Shown here: in pieces, positions 1 to 7,200 of the stretch
How positions within the stretch are numbered: the stretch's first letter is position 1
Layout of the letters: the number at the start of each line of letters is the position of its first letter
Origin: Dehalococcoidia bacterium
GTDB lineage: Bacteria; Chloroflexota; Dehalococcoidia; GIF9; AB-539-J10
Assembly: GCA_030603485.1 (NCBI GenBank)
Contig: JAUVXS010000029.1
Coordinates: 1-13,965, forward strand
Reading direction: 5' to 3'
DNA: 13,965 nucleotides
Position numbers and translations under genes: made by a program
Notes under the pieces: generated by a model
Databases searched by the model: none
Told to the model about the DNA's origin: nothing
The model's input: only the letters and a program-made list of their open reading frames with translations

Positions 1-1811
1 GGGGAAATTGTTAAGTATTCCTTAACCTTTTGTGCTATGGCCGACGTTATGCCCTCTGTCTGGCTGAGCTCCTCCGACGAAGCTTCCTTGATAGCTTGAA
101 TTGAGCCAAACTTTCTTAGCAAGGCTTTCTTTCGCCTTGGCCCGATGCCGGGGATGTTATCCAGAGTGGAAGTAATGGTTTCCTTGTGACGCAACTTCTG
201 GTGGTAACTAATAGCGAAGCGATGAGCTTCATCCCTGGCTCTTTGTAGTATATGGAGGGCTGGAGAATCTTTAGCTATATAAACTGGCTTGGGGTCGCCG
301 GGTATAAATACCTCCTCGTTTTCTTTAGCCAGGCTGACCATGGGGATAGAGTCCAGCCCTAAGGCTTGCCTCACCTCCAGAGCGGCGTTAAGTTGCCCCT
401 TGCCGCCGTCAATGATAACAAGGTCGGGCATGATTGCCCAGGTACCTTCGCCTTTCAGTCTTCGTTTAAACCTTCGACTCAATGTCTCTTGAATCATGGC
501 ATAATCGTCAGCGCCAGCTACAGTTTTGATGCGGAAGCGGCGATAATATGCTGGTTTAGGCCAGCCTTTTTCCAAGACAACCATGCTGCCCACGGCCAAA
601 GCACCCTGAATATTGGAAACGTCGTAACATTCTATCCTCCGGGGCATTTTGGGCAGGTGAAGCCTGTGTTTTAGCTCTTGTAAGCCGGAGCTTATGACCT
701 CTGCCTTCATCTCTTTAGCTCGGGCCAGTTGTAGACCCTTGGCAGCATTTTCAGCTACAGTATCCACCAGCTTCTTTTTGGCTCCTCGCCGAGGCACTTG
801 AAGTTTTACCCTGCTCCCTCTTTGCTGTTCAAGCCATTGAGAAAGCACTACTGGCTCGTCCACCGGATACTGAAGCAATACCAGCGGTGGGATATATGAA
901 GAGGAGGCATAGTATTGTTGCACAAAACTGGTCATTATTCGCCCGGGAGACTCGTCCTTGATGCCTTCCATAACAAAATGGTCCTGGCTAACAAGTTTAT
1001 TATTGCGAATAGAAAAGAGCTCGACATAAGCCTGTTTTCTATTTTGTGCCAGACCAATGATATCCTTTTCCCCCTGCAAAGTTGTAGCAATCCTCTGCCC
1101 CTCTATAACTTCTTCTATGGCATTAATTTGGTCACGCAGCAAAGCTGCCCTCTCAAACTGAAGCTGCTGCGCTGCGGCTTTCATCTTGGTGTTTAGTTCA
1201 CGAAGAATAAGTTCCTGCTTCCCCTGAAAAAATAGGATGACCTGGTTTATTACGTCGTGGTATTCCTGTTTTTCCACTGCTCCAGTGCATGGTCCGAGAC
1301 AGCGGCGGATATAATAGTCAAGACAGGGCCGCTTATCTTTACCCTCGATACGCTTGCTGCAACTGCGAAAAGGAAAGATTCTCTCTATTAACCTTAGAGT
1401 CTTGCGTACCGAGCCAGCACTGGCAAAGGGTCCAAAGTATCTGGCTCCGTCTTTTTGAACACGGCGGGTGATGTAAACACGAGGCCAATCTTCGTTTATG
1501 TCTATCTTAAAGTAAGGAAAAGTCTTGTTATCTTTGAGGCGCACATTGTACCGCGGGGTATATTTCTTTATCATGTTGCATTCCAGGATAAGCGCTTCTT
1601 GCTCGGAATTGGTAACTACGAACTCAAAATCCTGTATTTTTGACACTAACCTTTGGACCTTGGATGACAGGTTAGAAGGAGCGCCAAAATAACTCCTTAC
1701 CCGACTGTTCAGGTTGGCAGCCTTGCCGACATATATGACCTTATCCTCTTTGTCCTTAAATAAATAAATTCCGGGCTTTGCTGGCAAAACTTTTAATTGT
1801 TGTAATTCCAT
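1..1811 (-). CDS. uvrC: UvrABC excinuclease subunit C (3' end cut by window edge)
   Basis: UvrC makes the dual incisions in nucleotide excision repair after UvrA/UvrB mark a lesion. Translating the minus strand from the ATG at 1811 gives 603 uninterrupted codons to the window edge. The GIY-YIG nuclease domain is at residues about 12-90 (PGIYLF, YVGKA, with E77 and N89 at the usual 12-residue spacing). Cysteines C151, C163, C171 and C175 have the 12-8-4 spacing of the UvrC [4Fe-4S] site. The UVR domain, which contacts UvrB, is near 197-232. The RNase H-like nuclease carries DVSNIQG (about 397) and IIDGGKGQL (about 466-474). A helix-hairpin-helix tail (IPGIGPRRKKALL) lies near 550-565. The family is about 600-620 residues long, so only a few residues and the stop should be missing. 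There is no Shine-Dalgarno before the ATG and a promoter lies directly upstream, so the message may be leaderless. Confidence 0.97.
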   Translation of the reverse strand, partial: MELQQLKVLPAKPGIYLFKDKEDKVIYVGKAANLNSRVRSYFGAPSNLSSKVQRLVSKIQDFEFVVTNSEQEALILECNMIKKYTPRYNVRLKDNKTFPYFKIDINEDWPRVYITRRVQKDGARYFGPFASAGSVRKTLRLIERIFPFRSCSKRIEGKDKRPCLDYYIRRCLGPCTGAVEKQEYHDVINQVILFFQGKQELILRELNTKMKAAAQQLQFERAALLRDQINAIEEVIEGQRIATTLQGEKDIIGLAQNRKQAYVELFSIRNNKLVSQDHFVMEGIKDESPGRIMTSFVQQYYASSSYIPPLVLLQYPVDEPVVLSQWLEQQRGSRVKLQVPRRGAKKKLVDTVAENAAKGLQLARAKEMKAEVISSGLQELKHRLHLPKMPRRIECYDVSNIQGALAVGSMVVLEKGWPKPAYYRRFRIKTVAGADDYAMIQETLSRRFKRRLKGEGTWAIMPDLVIIDGGKGQLNAALEVRQALGLDSIPMVSLAKENEEVFIPGDPKPVYIAKDSPALHILQRARDEAHRFAISYHQKLRHKETITSTLDNIPGIGPRRKKALLRKFGSIQAIKEASSEELSQTEGITSAIAQKVKEYLTIS

Positions 1812-1820
1812 GGCAAATTT

Positions 1821-1849
1821 ATTGTAGCAAGTGGCTTGTGTATAGGCAA
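1821..1849 (-). promoter_or_regulatory. Predicted sigma70-type promoter of uvrC
   Basis: Read on the minus strand, TTGCCT (1849-1844) is followed after 17 nt by TACAAT (1826-1821), with a TG one base before the -10 (extended -10). Only 9 nt separate the -10 from the uvrC ATG. Transcription would therefore start within about 0-3 nt of the start codon. Confidence 0.5.
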
Positions 1850-1860
1850 AATAACTCGCA

Positions 1861-1890
1861 TTATGTTACAATAATAATTAACTGTATAAT
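1861..1890 (+). promoter_or_regulatory. Possible promoter of the recombinase operon
   Basis: A perfect TATAAT lies at 1885-1890. The best -35 is the poor TTATGT at 1861-1866 with an 18-nt spacer. Transcription from here would place the two-hairpin repeat at 1904-1980 in the 5' leader of the recombinase gene. The -10 is convincing and the -35 is not. Confidence 0.35.
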
Positions 1891-1903
1891 ATCGTATAGA
1901 ATT

Positions 1904-1980
1904 CCTCTCCCTTGATGGGAGAGGATTAAAGTGAGGGTGACATCCTCCTCCCTCTAACTCCCTCCCGCCAGGGGAGGGAG
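1904..1980. repeat. GC-rich two-hairpin palindromic repeat (REP/MITE-like)
   Basis: There are two perfect hairpins. The first has an 8-bp stem, CCTCTCCC at 1904-1911 with GGGAGAGG at 1917-1924, and a 5-nt loop. The second has a 9-bp stem, 1958-1966 with 1972-1980, and a 5-nt loop. The halves resemble each other in opposite orientation: a hairpin followed by a GATTAAAG/GAGTTAGAG-like stretch and a GAGGG run. GAGGAT (1921-1926) can also pair with ATCCTC (1942-1947). This head-to-head layout is typical of dispersed REP/BIME or MITE-like elements. No second copy was seen in this window. Neither hairpin has a T-tract, so they are not convincing terminators. Confidence 0.6.
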
Positions 1981-1987
1981 AATTATG

Positions 1988-1992
1988 AGGAG
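1988..1992 (+). promoter_or_regulatory. Ribosome binding site deciding the recombinase start
   Basis: AGGAG lies 8 nt before a TTG at 2001 and only 2 nt before the in-frame TTG at 1995. The spacing argues for 2001 over 1995. The ATG pair at 2013/2016 would sit 20 nt or more away. The site starts 8 nt after the second repeat hairpin. Confidence 0.5.
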
Positions 1993-2000
1993 TTTTGCGG

Positions 2001-2861
2001 TTGACTGTAACTATGATGAAGTTGGATATCGATGCCTTCCTTCAATATTTGACCCAGGACAAAGGCTGTTCCCAGAATACTGTAGCTGCTTATCGCAATG
2101 ATTTGACTCAAATGGCAGCCTTTATTACCACAGAGCAGGCAAAGGGTATAATCAAGTCCTATGATGACCTTTTGAAGAGCTATTTGCTCAAGCTCAGGGA
2201 GAAGAGATACTCTGCGGCAACAACCGCTCGCAAGGTCGCATCAGCCAAATCATTCTTCAAATTTATGGTTGATTCGGGGAGGATGAGGAAGAATCCGACG
2301 CAAAATTTGCCCTCGCCTCAAGTTAGCAGGCATGCACTCAATTTCTTATCTTCCTCTGAGTACCAAAGGTTGCTTGCCGAGGCAACAAAGCTATCCACTC
2401 CGGAAGCTAAAAGAGATGTGGTGACGCTGGAATTACTTTATGCCACTGGTTTACGCATAAGCGAATTAGTATCATTGAATGTTAAGAATATTGATTTGGA
2501 GCAAAATTGTGTGCATATTAATTCCAAGAGACGAGTTCCCTTTGACCATCGTTTAAGCCTGCTTTTAGGAAATTTCCTCAGAAATGATAGGCTGGATTTA
2601 TTATATGACGAGAGAGAGGAAGCCCTAGTTCTTAATCGACGTGGCAAGAGGTTGACCAGGCAGGGGTTATGGCAGATTATTAAAGGTTATGCCTCCAGGG
2701 CAAGTCTGGGTGGCAAGGTCACACCGCAGGCCTTGCGTCATAGCTTCGCCAGACGTAAATTACAAAGTGGCACTGAGCTCCATCAACTCCAGCAACTTTT
2801 AGGTCATGCATATATTTCCAGCACAAGAGTTTATAGGCAATCTACTCCAAGGCAAGGATAA
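2001..2861 (+). CDS. XerC/XerD-family tyrosine recombinase with altered active site
   Basis: This is a site-specific tyrosine recombinase, normally acting on dimer-resolution (dif) or element attachment sites. The N-terminal SAM-like core-binding domain spans about 6-100 (IDAFLQYLTQDKGCSQNTVAAY) and the catalytic domain about 115-280. From the TTG start (286 aa) the visible active-site residues are R152 (TGLRISEL), K176 (NSKRRVP), R246 (LRHSFA), H269 (LLGH) and nucleophile Y278 (RVY). The histidine of the HxxR box is Q243 (TPQALRHSF). Only 8 residues follow the tyrosine, whereas XerC/D usually have about 20, so the C-terminal helix used for partner contact is short or missing. The glycine-rich turn before the lysine is also shortened. 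ATG 2013 is an alternative start. The stop overlaps the next gene (TAATG). Whether it is the chromosomal Xer or an accessory recombinase cannot be told from this window. Confidence 0.85.
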   Translation: MTVTMMKLDIDAFLQYLTQDKGCSQNTVAAYRNDLTQMAAFITTEQAKGIIKSYDDLLKSYLLKLREKRYSAATTARKVASAKSFFKFMVDSGRMRKNPTQNLPSPQVSRHALNFLSSSEYQRLLAEATKLSTPEAKRDVVTLELLYATGLRISELVSLNVKNIDLEQNCVHINSKRRVPFDHRLSLLLGNFLRNDRLDLLYDEREEALVLNRRGKRLTRQGLWQIIKGYASRASLGGKVTPQALRHSFARRKLQSGTELHQLQQLLGHAYISSTRVYRQSTPRQG

Positions 2862-3106
2862 TGGCGAAAAAATCACGGCTTGCTAAAGCTAAGCATCGGG
2901 CTAGAGTGGCCAAGGCGGCACAGGAGGGGCGTTCGCAACAACTGGGGCCACTGCCTGCTGAGATACAATCGCCGACTACAATATCCCCAAAAGCTCAAGA
3001 TTTCACCGGCCGCTATCAATATGTTATACCTGAAGTAAAACGCATCGGCATCATTGCTGGAGCCATAATTCTGGTTATTATAATCTTATCTTTCGTTCTT
3101 GGTTGA
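2861..3106 (+). CDS. Small hypothetical protein with C-terminal membrane anchor
   Basis: This is an 81-residue protein of unrecognised family. The first 25 residues are rich in Lys, Arg and Ala (MAKKSRLAKAKHRARVAKAA) and look like a basic, probably helical segment. A Pro/Ser/Gln-rich linker follows (about 28-48). Residues 63-80 are strongly hydrophobic (IGIIAGAIILVIIILSFVL) and end one residue before the stop, as in a tail-anchored single-pass membrane protein with its basic domain in the cytoplasm. The ATG overlaps the stop of the recombinase gene by one base (TAATG), implying translational coupling, and pcm begins 19 nt downstream. The basic end could bind nucleic acid or acidic lipid, but nothing in the sequence proves it. 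Confidence 0.7.
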   Translation: MAKKSRLAKAKHRARVAKAAQEGRSQQLGPLPAEIQSPTTISPKAQDFTGRYQYVIPEVKRIGIIAGAIILVIIILSFVLG

Positions 3107-3125
3107 CGTCTTCGACTGGTGAACT

Positions 3126-3764
3126 GTGGCGGATTTAGAGTGGACTAGACAAAGTTTACTTAAACACCTTGAGTACGAAATTGCAGACAATCGCGTAGTT
3201 GAAGCTATGAAGCGTGTTCCCCGTGAAGCCTTTGTATCACAAGAGCAATATCAGGCTGCTTATGACGACAGACCCTTGAGCATTGGCTTTGAGCAAACCA
3301 TCTCCCAACCTTTCATTGTGGCTCTGATGGTACAAGCTTTGGAGCTCAGGGGAGATGAAAAGGTACTGGAGCTGGGTACTGGAAGCGGCTACGAGGCTGC
3401 GATATTAGCTGAGTTAGCTCAAAAAGTGGTTACCGTAGAGTGTATACCTGAATTGGCGAAATCGGCCAGGCAAGTTTTGGATAAGCTGGGTTATTCCAAC
3501 ATCGAAGTTCACGTAGCTGGCAAAACTCTGGGTTGGCCGGATGAAGCACCTTACGATGCTATTATAGTCTCTGCTGGTGCCCCTACCGTGCCTGAAGTCC
3601 TTTTGGAGCAACTAACCTGTAATGGGCGATTGGTAATCCCTGTGGGCTCTCGACTGCAGCAAGAACTACTCCGGGTCACTAAATTAAAGAAAAGAAACCA
3701 GATAGAAAACTTAGGCGGTTGCTATTTCGTGCCCCTGATTGGTGAAGGTGCCTGGGAGAAGTAA
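3126..3764 (+). CDS. pcm: Protein-L-isoaspartate O-methyltransferase
   Basis: This enzyme uses S-adenosylmethionine to methylate L-isoaspartyl residues in damaged proteins and so starts their repair in the cytoplasm. The 212-aa length is usual for the family. Visible motifs are the substrate-side QTISQPF (57-63), SAM motif I VLELGTGSGY (80-89), the acidic VTVE after the second strand (102-105), GWPDEAPYDAIIV (136-148) and GRLVIPVG (167-174). The residues usually reading GDG before GW are AGK here, a mild deviation. The start is GTG at 3126. The only upstream match to a ribosome binding site (GGTGA at 3118-3122) is very close, and the next in-frame ATG is at codon 28, inside the conserved domain, so GTG is kept. 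It closes the operon begun by the recombinase gene and ends 4 nt from the converging tRNA gene. Confidence 0.93.
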   Translation: MADLEWTRQSLLKHLEYEIADNRVVEAMKRVPREAFVSQEQYQAAYDDRPLSIGFEQTISQPFIVALMVQALELRGDEKVLELGTGSGYEAAILAELAQKVVTVECIPELAKSARQVLDKLGYSNIEVHVAGKTLGWPDEAPYDAIIVSAGAPTVPEVLLEQLTCNGRLVIPVGSRLQQELLRVTKLKKRNQIENLGGCYFVPLIGEGAWEK

Positions 3765-3768
3765 AAAG

Positions 3769-3842
3769 TGCCCCCAAGGGGATTCGAACCCCTGGTCTTC
3801 AGCTTGAAAGGCTGATGTCCTAGGCCTCTAGACGATGGGGGC
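3769..3842 (-). tRNA. tRNA-Glu (anticodon UUC)
   Basis: Read on the minus strand this folds as a standard 74-nt cloverleaf. The acceptor stem is GCCCCCA/TGGGGGC. The D-arm carries the GTCTAGAGGCC sequence typical of glutamate tRNAs. The anticodon stem TCAGC/GCTGA encloses loop CTTTCAA with anticodon TTC. The T-arm is AGGGG-TTCGAAT-CCCCT, and the discriminator is A. The 3' CCA is not encoded, so CCA must be added by tRNA nucleotidyltransferase. The gene faces pcm tail to tail across a 4-nt gap. Confidence 0.97.
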
Positions 3843-3852
3843 AACGTTAAGC

Positions 3853-3881
3853 ATTTTACGGGTAAATAACTAAATGTGCAA
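3853..3881 (-). promoter_or_regulatory. sigma70-type promoter of tRNA-Glu
   Basis: On the minus strand, TTGCAC (3881-3876), a 17-nt spacer and TAAAAT (3858-3853) form a near-consensus promoter. The -10 ends 10 nt before the first base of the tRNA, leaving only a few nucleotides of 5' leader for RNase P. Confidence 0.65.
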
Positions 3882-3971
3882 GCCCAGACAGCTAATAATA
3901 AGCCCGTCCGTCTTTTATCACAATTAGTGTGGGTAAGGCAAAAGTCATTCTCACTCGTGCTTGCACTGGAC

Positions 3972-4002
3972 TTGCTAACAATCATTGTAATTTTGCTATA
4001 AT
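3972..4002 (+). promoter_or_regulatory. Predicted extended -10 promoter of the hdr/flox operon
   Basis: TGCTATAAT (3994-4002) is a perfect extended -10. The nearest -35-like hexamer is TTGCTA at 3972-3977 with a long 19-nt spacer, so the promoter may depend on the extended -10 or on an activator. It would give an untranslated leader of about 195 nt before hdrA. Confidence 0.5.
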
Positions 4003-4009
4003 GTTAGAA

Positions 4010-4205
4010 ATTTTTTTCCGCATAATCTAAAATATAGCCGATTTCGGCTTGATAATAATTTGGATATGAGGTATCATGTGACGGTTATTATGCACACAAC
4101 TGGTAGCCTCGAAGTGTTGAAAAGAATTACCCAAAAGCACCGAGAGAATTGACCGTGCACGACTGTTGGGCTGCTCACGAGTAAGGATCTAAAGGAGAAT
4201 AAGGC
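4010..4205 (+). other. Long 5' leader of the hdr/flox operon
   Basis: This gene-free stretch between the predicted promoter and hdrA is AT-rich at first. It holds a short inverted repeat, AGCCGA/TCGGCT (4036-4049), and a CGTGCACG palindrome near 4153-4160. A 28-codon reading frame (ATG 4066 to TGA 4150-4152, starting MRYHVTVIMH) lies within it with no good ribosome binding site. A strong Shine-Dalgarno AAAGGAG (4191-4197) stands 8 nt before the hdrA ATG. No recognisable riboswitch or T-box core and no terminator with a U-tract was seen. Confidence 0.4.
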
Positions 4206-7200
4206 ATGGCTAGAATTGGAGTTTTCCTCTGCCACTGTGGCAGTAACATAGCTGGGGCTGTGAATATCCCGGAGGTAGCTGAGGCGGCGAGAAGGCTACC
4301 TCAGGTAGTTCATGTTGAAGACAATAAGTTTACCTGCAGTGATCCTGGCCAAGCAGCTATCCAGCAGGCTATAACTGAGCATCAGCTTAACCGGGTGGTC
4401 ATCGGCGCCTGTTCGCCACGTATGCATGAGGCAACCTTTCGCAGAACAGTGACTGGTGCCGGTTTGAACCCCTATCTCCTGGAGATTGCAAATCTACGGG
4501 AGCATTGTAGCTGGGTCCACCCTGACCAAGTTGAGGAAGCTACGGCTAAGGCGATAGACCTGGTGCGGAAAGCAGTGGCCAGGGTTGCCTGGCAAGAGCC
4601 CCTCACCCCCAAGCATGTTGGCATAACCAGGCGAGCTCTGGTCATCGGCGGCGGCATTGCTGGCATCCAGGCCTCCTTAGATATTGCAGATGCTGGCTAC
4701 GAGGTTATCTTGGTCGAGCGAGAGCCCTCCATCGGGGGACACATGGCCCAGCTGGACAAGACTTTCCCCACCCTGGACTGTTCCGCCTGCATCCTGACGC
4801 CCAAGATGACTATGGTGGGACAGCATGCCAATATTAAGCTAATGAGCTACAGTGAGGTGGAGGATGTCTCAGGGTATATAGGTAACTTCCGGGTCAAGAT
4901 TAAAAACAAGAGCCGCTACATCGATATGAGCAAATGCACAAGCTGTAGTGAGTGTGTTAAGGTTTGTCCCGTCGAACTAAATAGTGAATTTGATGAGAAC
5001 TTGGGTAAGCGAAAGGCCACCTATATTCCTTTTCCCCAGGCAATTCCCAATAAATATACTATAGATAAGCGTGGTTATCCACCATGCCGGGTTGCCTGTC
5101 CCGCCGGAGTCAATGCCCAAGGTTATATTGCTCTCATCTCCCAGGGCAAGTTCAAGGAGGCTCTAGAGGTGCTCCGCAGGACTATGCCCTTTGCCGGAGT
5201 TTGTGGACGGGTGTGCACCCACCCCTGCGAGCAGGACTGTGAGCGAGGCCAAGTTGACCAACCCATAGCCATCAGAACTCTTAAGCGTTTTATGGCTGAC
5301 TATGAACTGAAAACAGGTAGGGAAAAAGCAGCACCAGTGGAAATGACCAAAGAGGAAAAGGTAGCTATTGCCGGCTCTGGTCCCGCTGGCCTAGCCTGTG
5401 CTTACGACCTGGTCAGGCAGGGATATCCAGTCACAGTGTTTGAGTCTGCCCCTGAGGTGGGAGGTCTATTACGCTATGGTATCCCTGAATACAGATTGCC
5501 CAAAGAGGTACTCAATAACGAGATAAACTATATACAAGAGTTAGGGGTAGAGATTAAGACAAATACCCCGGTGAAAAATCTCACTGAAATCTTCGACGAG
5601 GGATATAAAGCCATTTTCCTGGGTACAGGTGCTGGCGTCAGTCAAAAAATGGGGATTCCCGGTGAGAATATTCCCGGAGTGCTCCACTCCCTTGACTTCC
5701 TGAGGCAAGTCAACTTTGGAGTCAAAGTCAGCCTGGGAAGTAAAGTGGCAGTTATCGGCGGTGGTAATGCTGCTGTTGATGCCGCTCGAATAGCCCAACG
5801 CCTCGGTGCTAAGGAGATAAATGTTGTTTATCGTCGCAGCCGCGCTGAGATGCCGGCTATCCCCAGTGAAATTGAGGAAATGGAACGTGAAGGTATCAAG
5901 ATTCAGTTCCTGGCGGCACCAGTCAAAGTGTTATCTAAAGACAACCGGGTAATCGGGATACAATGTATTCGCATGGAGCTGGGTGAACCTGATGCCAGTG
6001 GTCGCCGACGCCCCGTGCCCATCAAAGGCTCGGAATTCACCATAGATGTTGACAATGTGATCATGGCCGTTGGTCAGGGCGTGGATAAGGCAACGCTACC
6101 CGAAGATCTAGACTACACTAACTGGGGAACCCTCTGCGTTGACCCGGTTACTTTGCAAACTAATATTGATGGTGTATTTGCCGGTGGTGACGTGGTTTCT
6201 GATCCGGCTGATGTTATCGCGGCTATTACTGCCGGTAAAGAAGCAGCCATCTCTATGGACCGCTATCTCAGAGGGATAGACATGGAAGAGGGAAGACCAG
6301 AAACAGTTAAAAGGGTAGAAGAGGTATCAAAGGCTGGGGTAATATCAAAAGCAAGACAGTCCATGCCGACCCTTGGAGTGGGGAAACGGAAGGGATTTGA
6401 TGAGGTTGAGCTTGGCTTTGACGAAAAAACAGCAGTCGAGGAGGCCAAGCGCTGTTTGAATTGCGCAATCTGCTCCGAATGTCGGGAGTGTGAGAAGGTT
6501 TGCGAGCCTGAGGCTATTGACCATGAAATGCAAGACGAGATATCGGAGGAGGATGTAGGAGCTATTGTGGTGGCTACCGGAGCCGGTCCCTTGGACCATA
6601 CCCAGTTCAGTATATATGGTGGCGGTGTCCATCCTGATGTCGTCAGCACCCTGCAGATAGAGAGAATGATGAACGCCGCCGGACCCACTGGTGGCGAGGT
6701 GGTTCGCCCGTCCAATGGGGCTCACCCCAAAGAGGTAGTCTTTATAAGTTGCGTGGGGTCTCGGGATGAACGCACCGGAACTGGCTATTGCAACAAGGTA
6801 TGCTGCATGGTTATGGCTAAGCAAGCTATTATGCTGAAAGAGCATGCCCCGGATACTCATAGTTATATCATATACGTCGATGCCCGGGGGCCAGGGGGTA
6901 AGATTTTTGAGGACTTCCTGACGCGGGCTGAGAAAGAAGGAACCACCTATATGAGAGGCCAGATTGACAGTGTGGCTAAGCAAGATGGCAGACTCTTAAT
7001 CTCTGGGCAAGACTTTCTCAGCAACGAGACTTTTAACATACCCGCCGACCTGGTGGTTTTAGCCACGGGGTTAATGCCCAACGAGGATGCCGCCAGGCTA
7101 TTCCAAACCCTCCATATTAGCTACGATGCCAAGAATTTTCTCCTCCAGGCTCACCCTAAACTGCGCCCGGTGGAGACCGCCATGGACGGCATCTTTATCG

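Noticed and set aside
289..1643. Several plus-strand open frames of 60-102 codons across the first 1.8 kb
   Set aside because: The minus strand is one continuous, fully motif-supported uvrC frame through this whole stretch, so these are antisense shadows.
2001..2861. Integron or prophage integrase with an attachment site at the nearby tRNA-Glu
   Set aside because: No direct repeat of the tRNA 3' end, cargo genes or phage genes are present. The recombinase is co-directional with housekeeping pcm and separated from the tRNA.
4036..4049. AGCCGA/TCGGCT hairpin as a terminator or attenuator
   Set aside because: The stem is only 5-6 bp with little loop and is followed by TTGATAATAATTT rather than a U-tract; too weak to call.
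4048..4063. FNR/CRP-like TTGAT box in the hdr leader
   Set aside because: Only the left half-site matches; the right half (ATTTG) does not, and the site lies downstream of the predicted promoter.
6263..6983. Long open frames on the minus strand inside hdrA, up to 212 codons (also 7098-7555 and 9419-9784)
   Set aside because: They lie entirely within strongly motif-supported plus-strand genes, have no recognisable domains or ribosome binding sites, and arise from the codon composition of the opposite strand.
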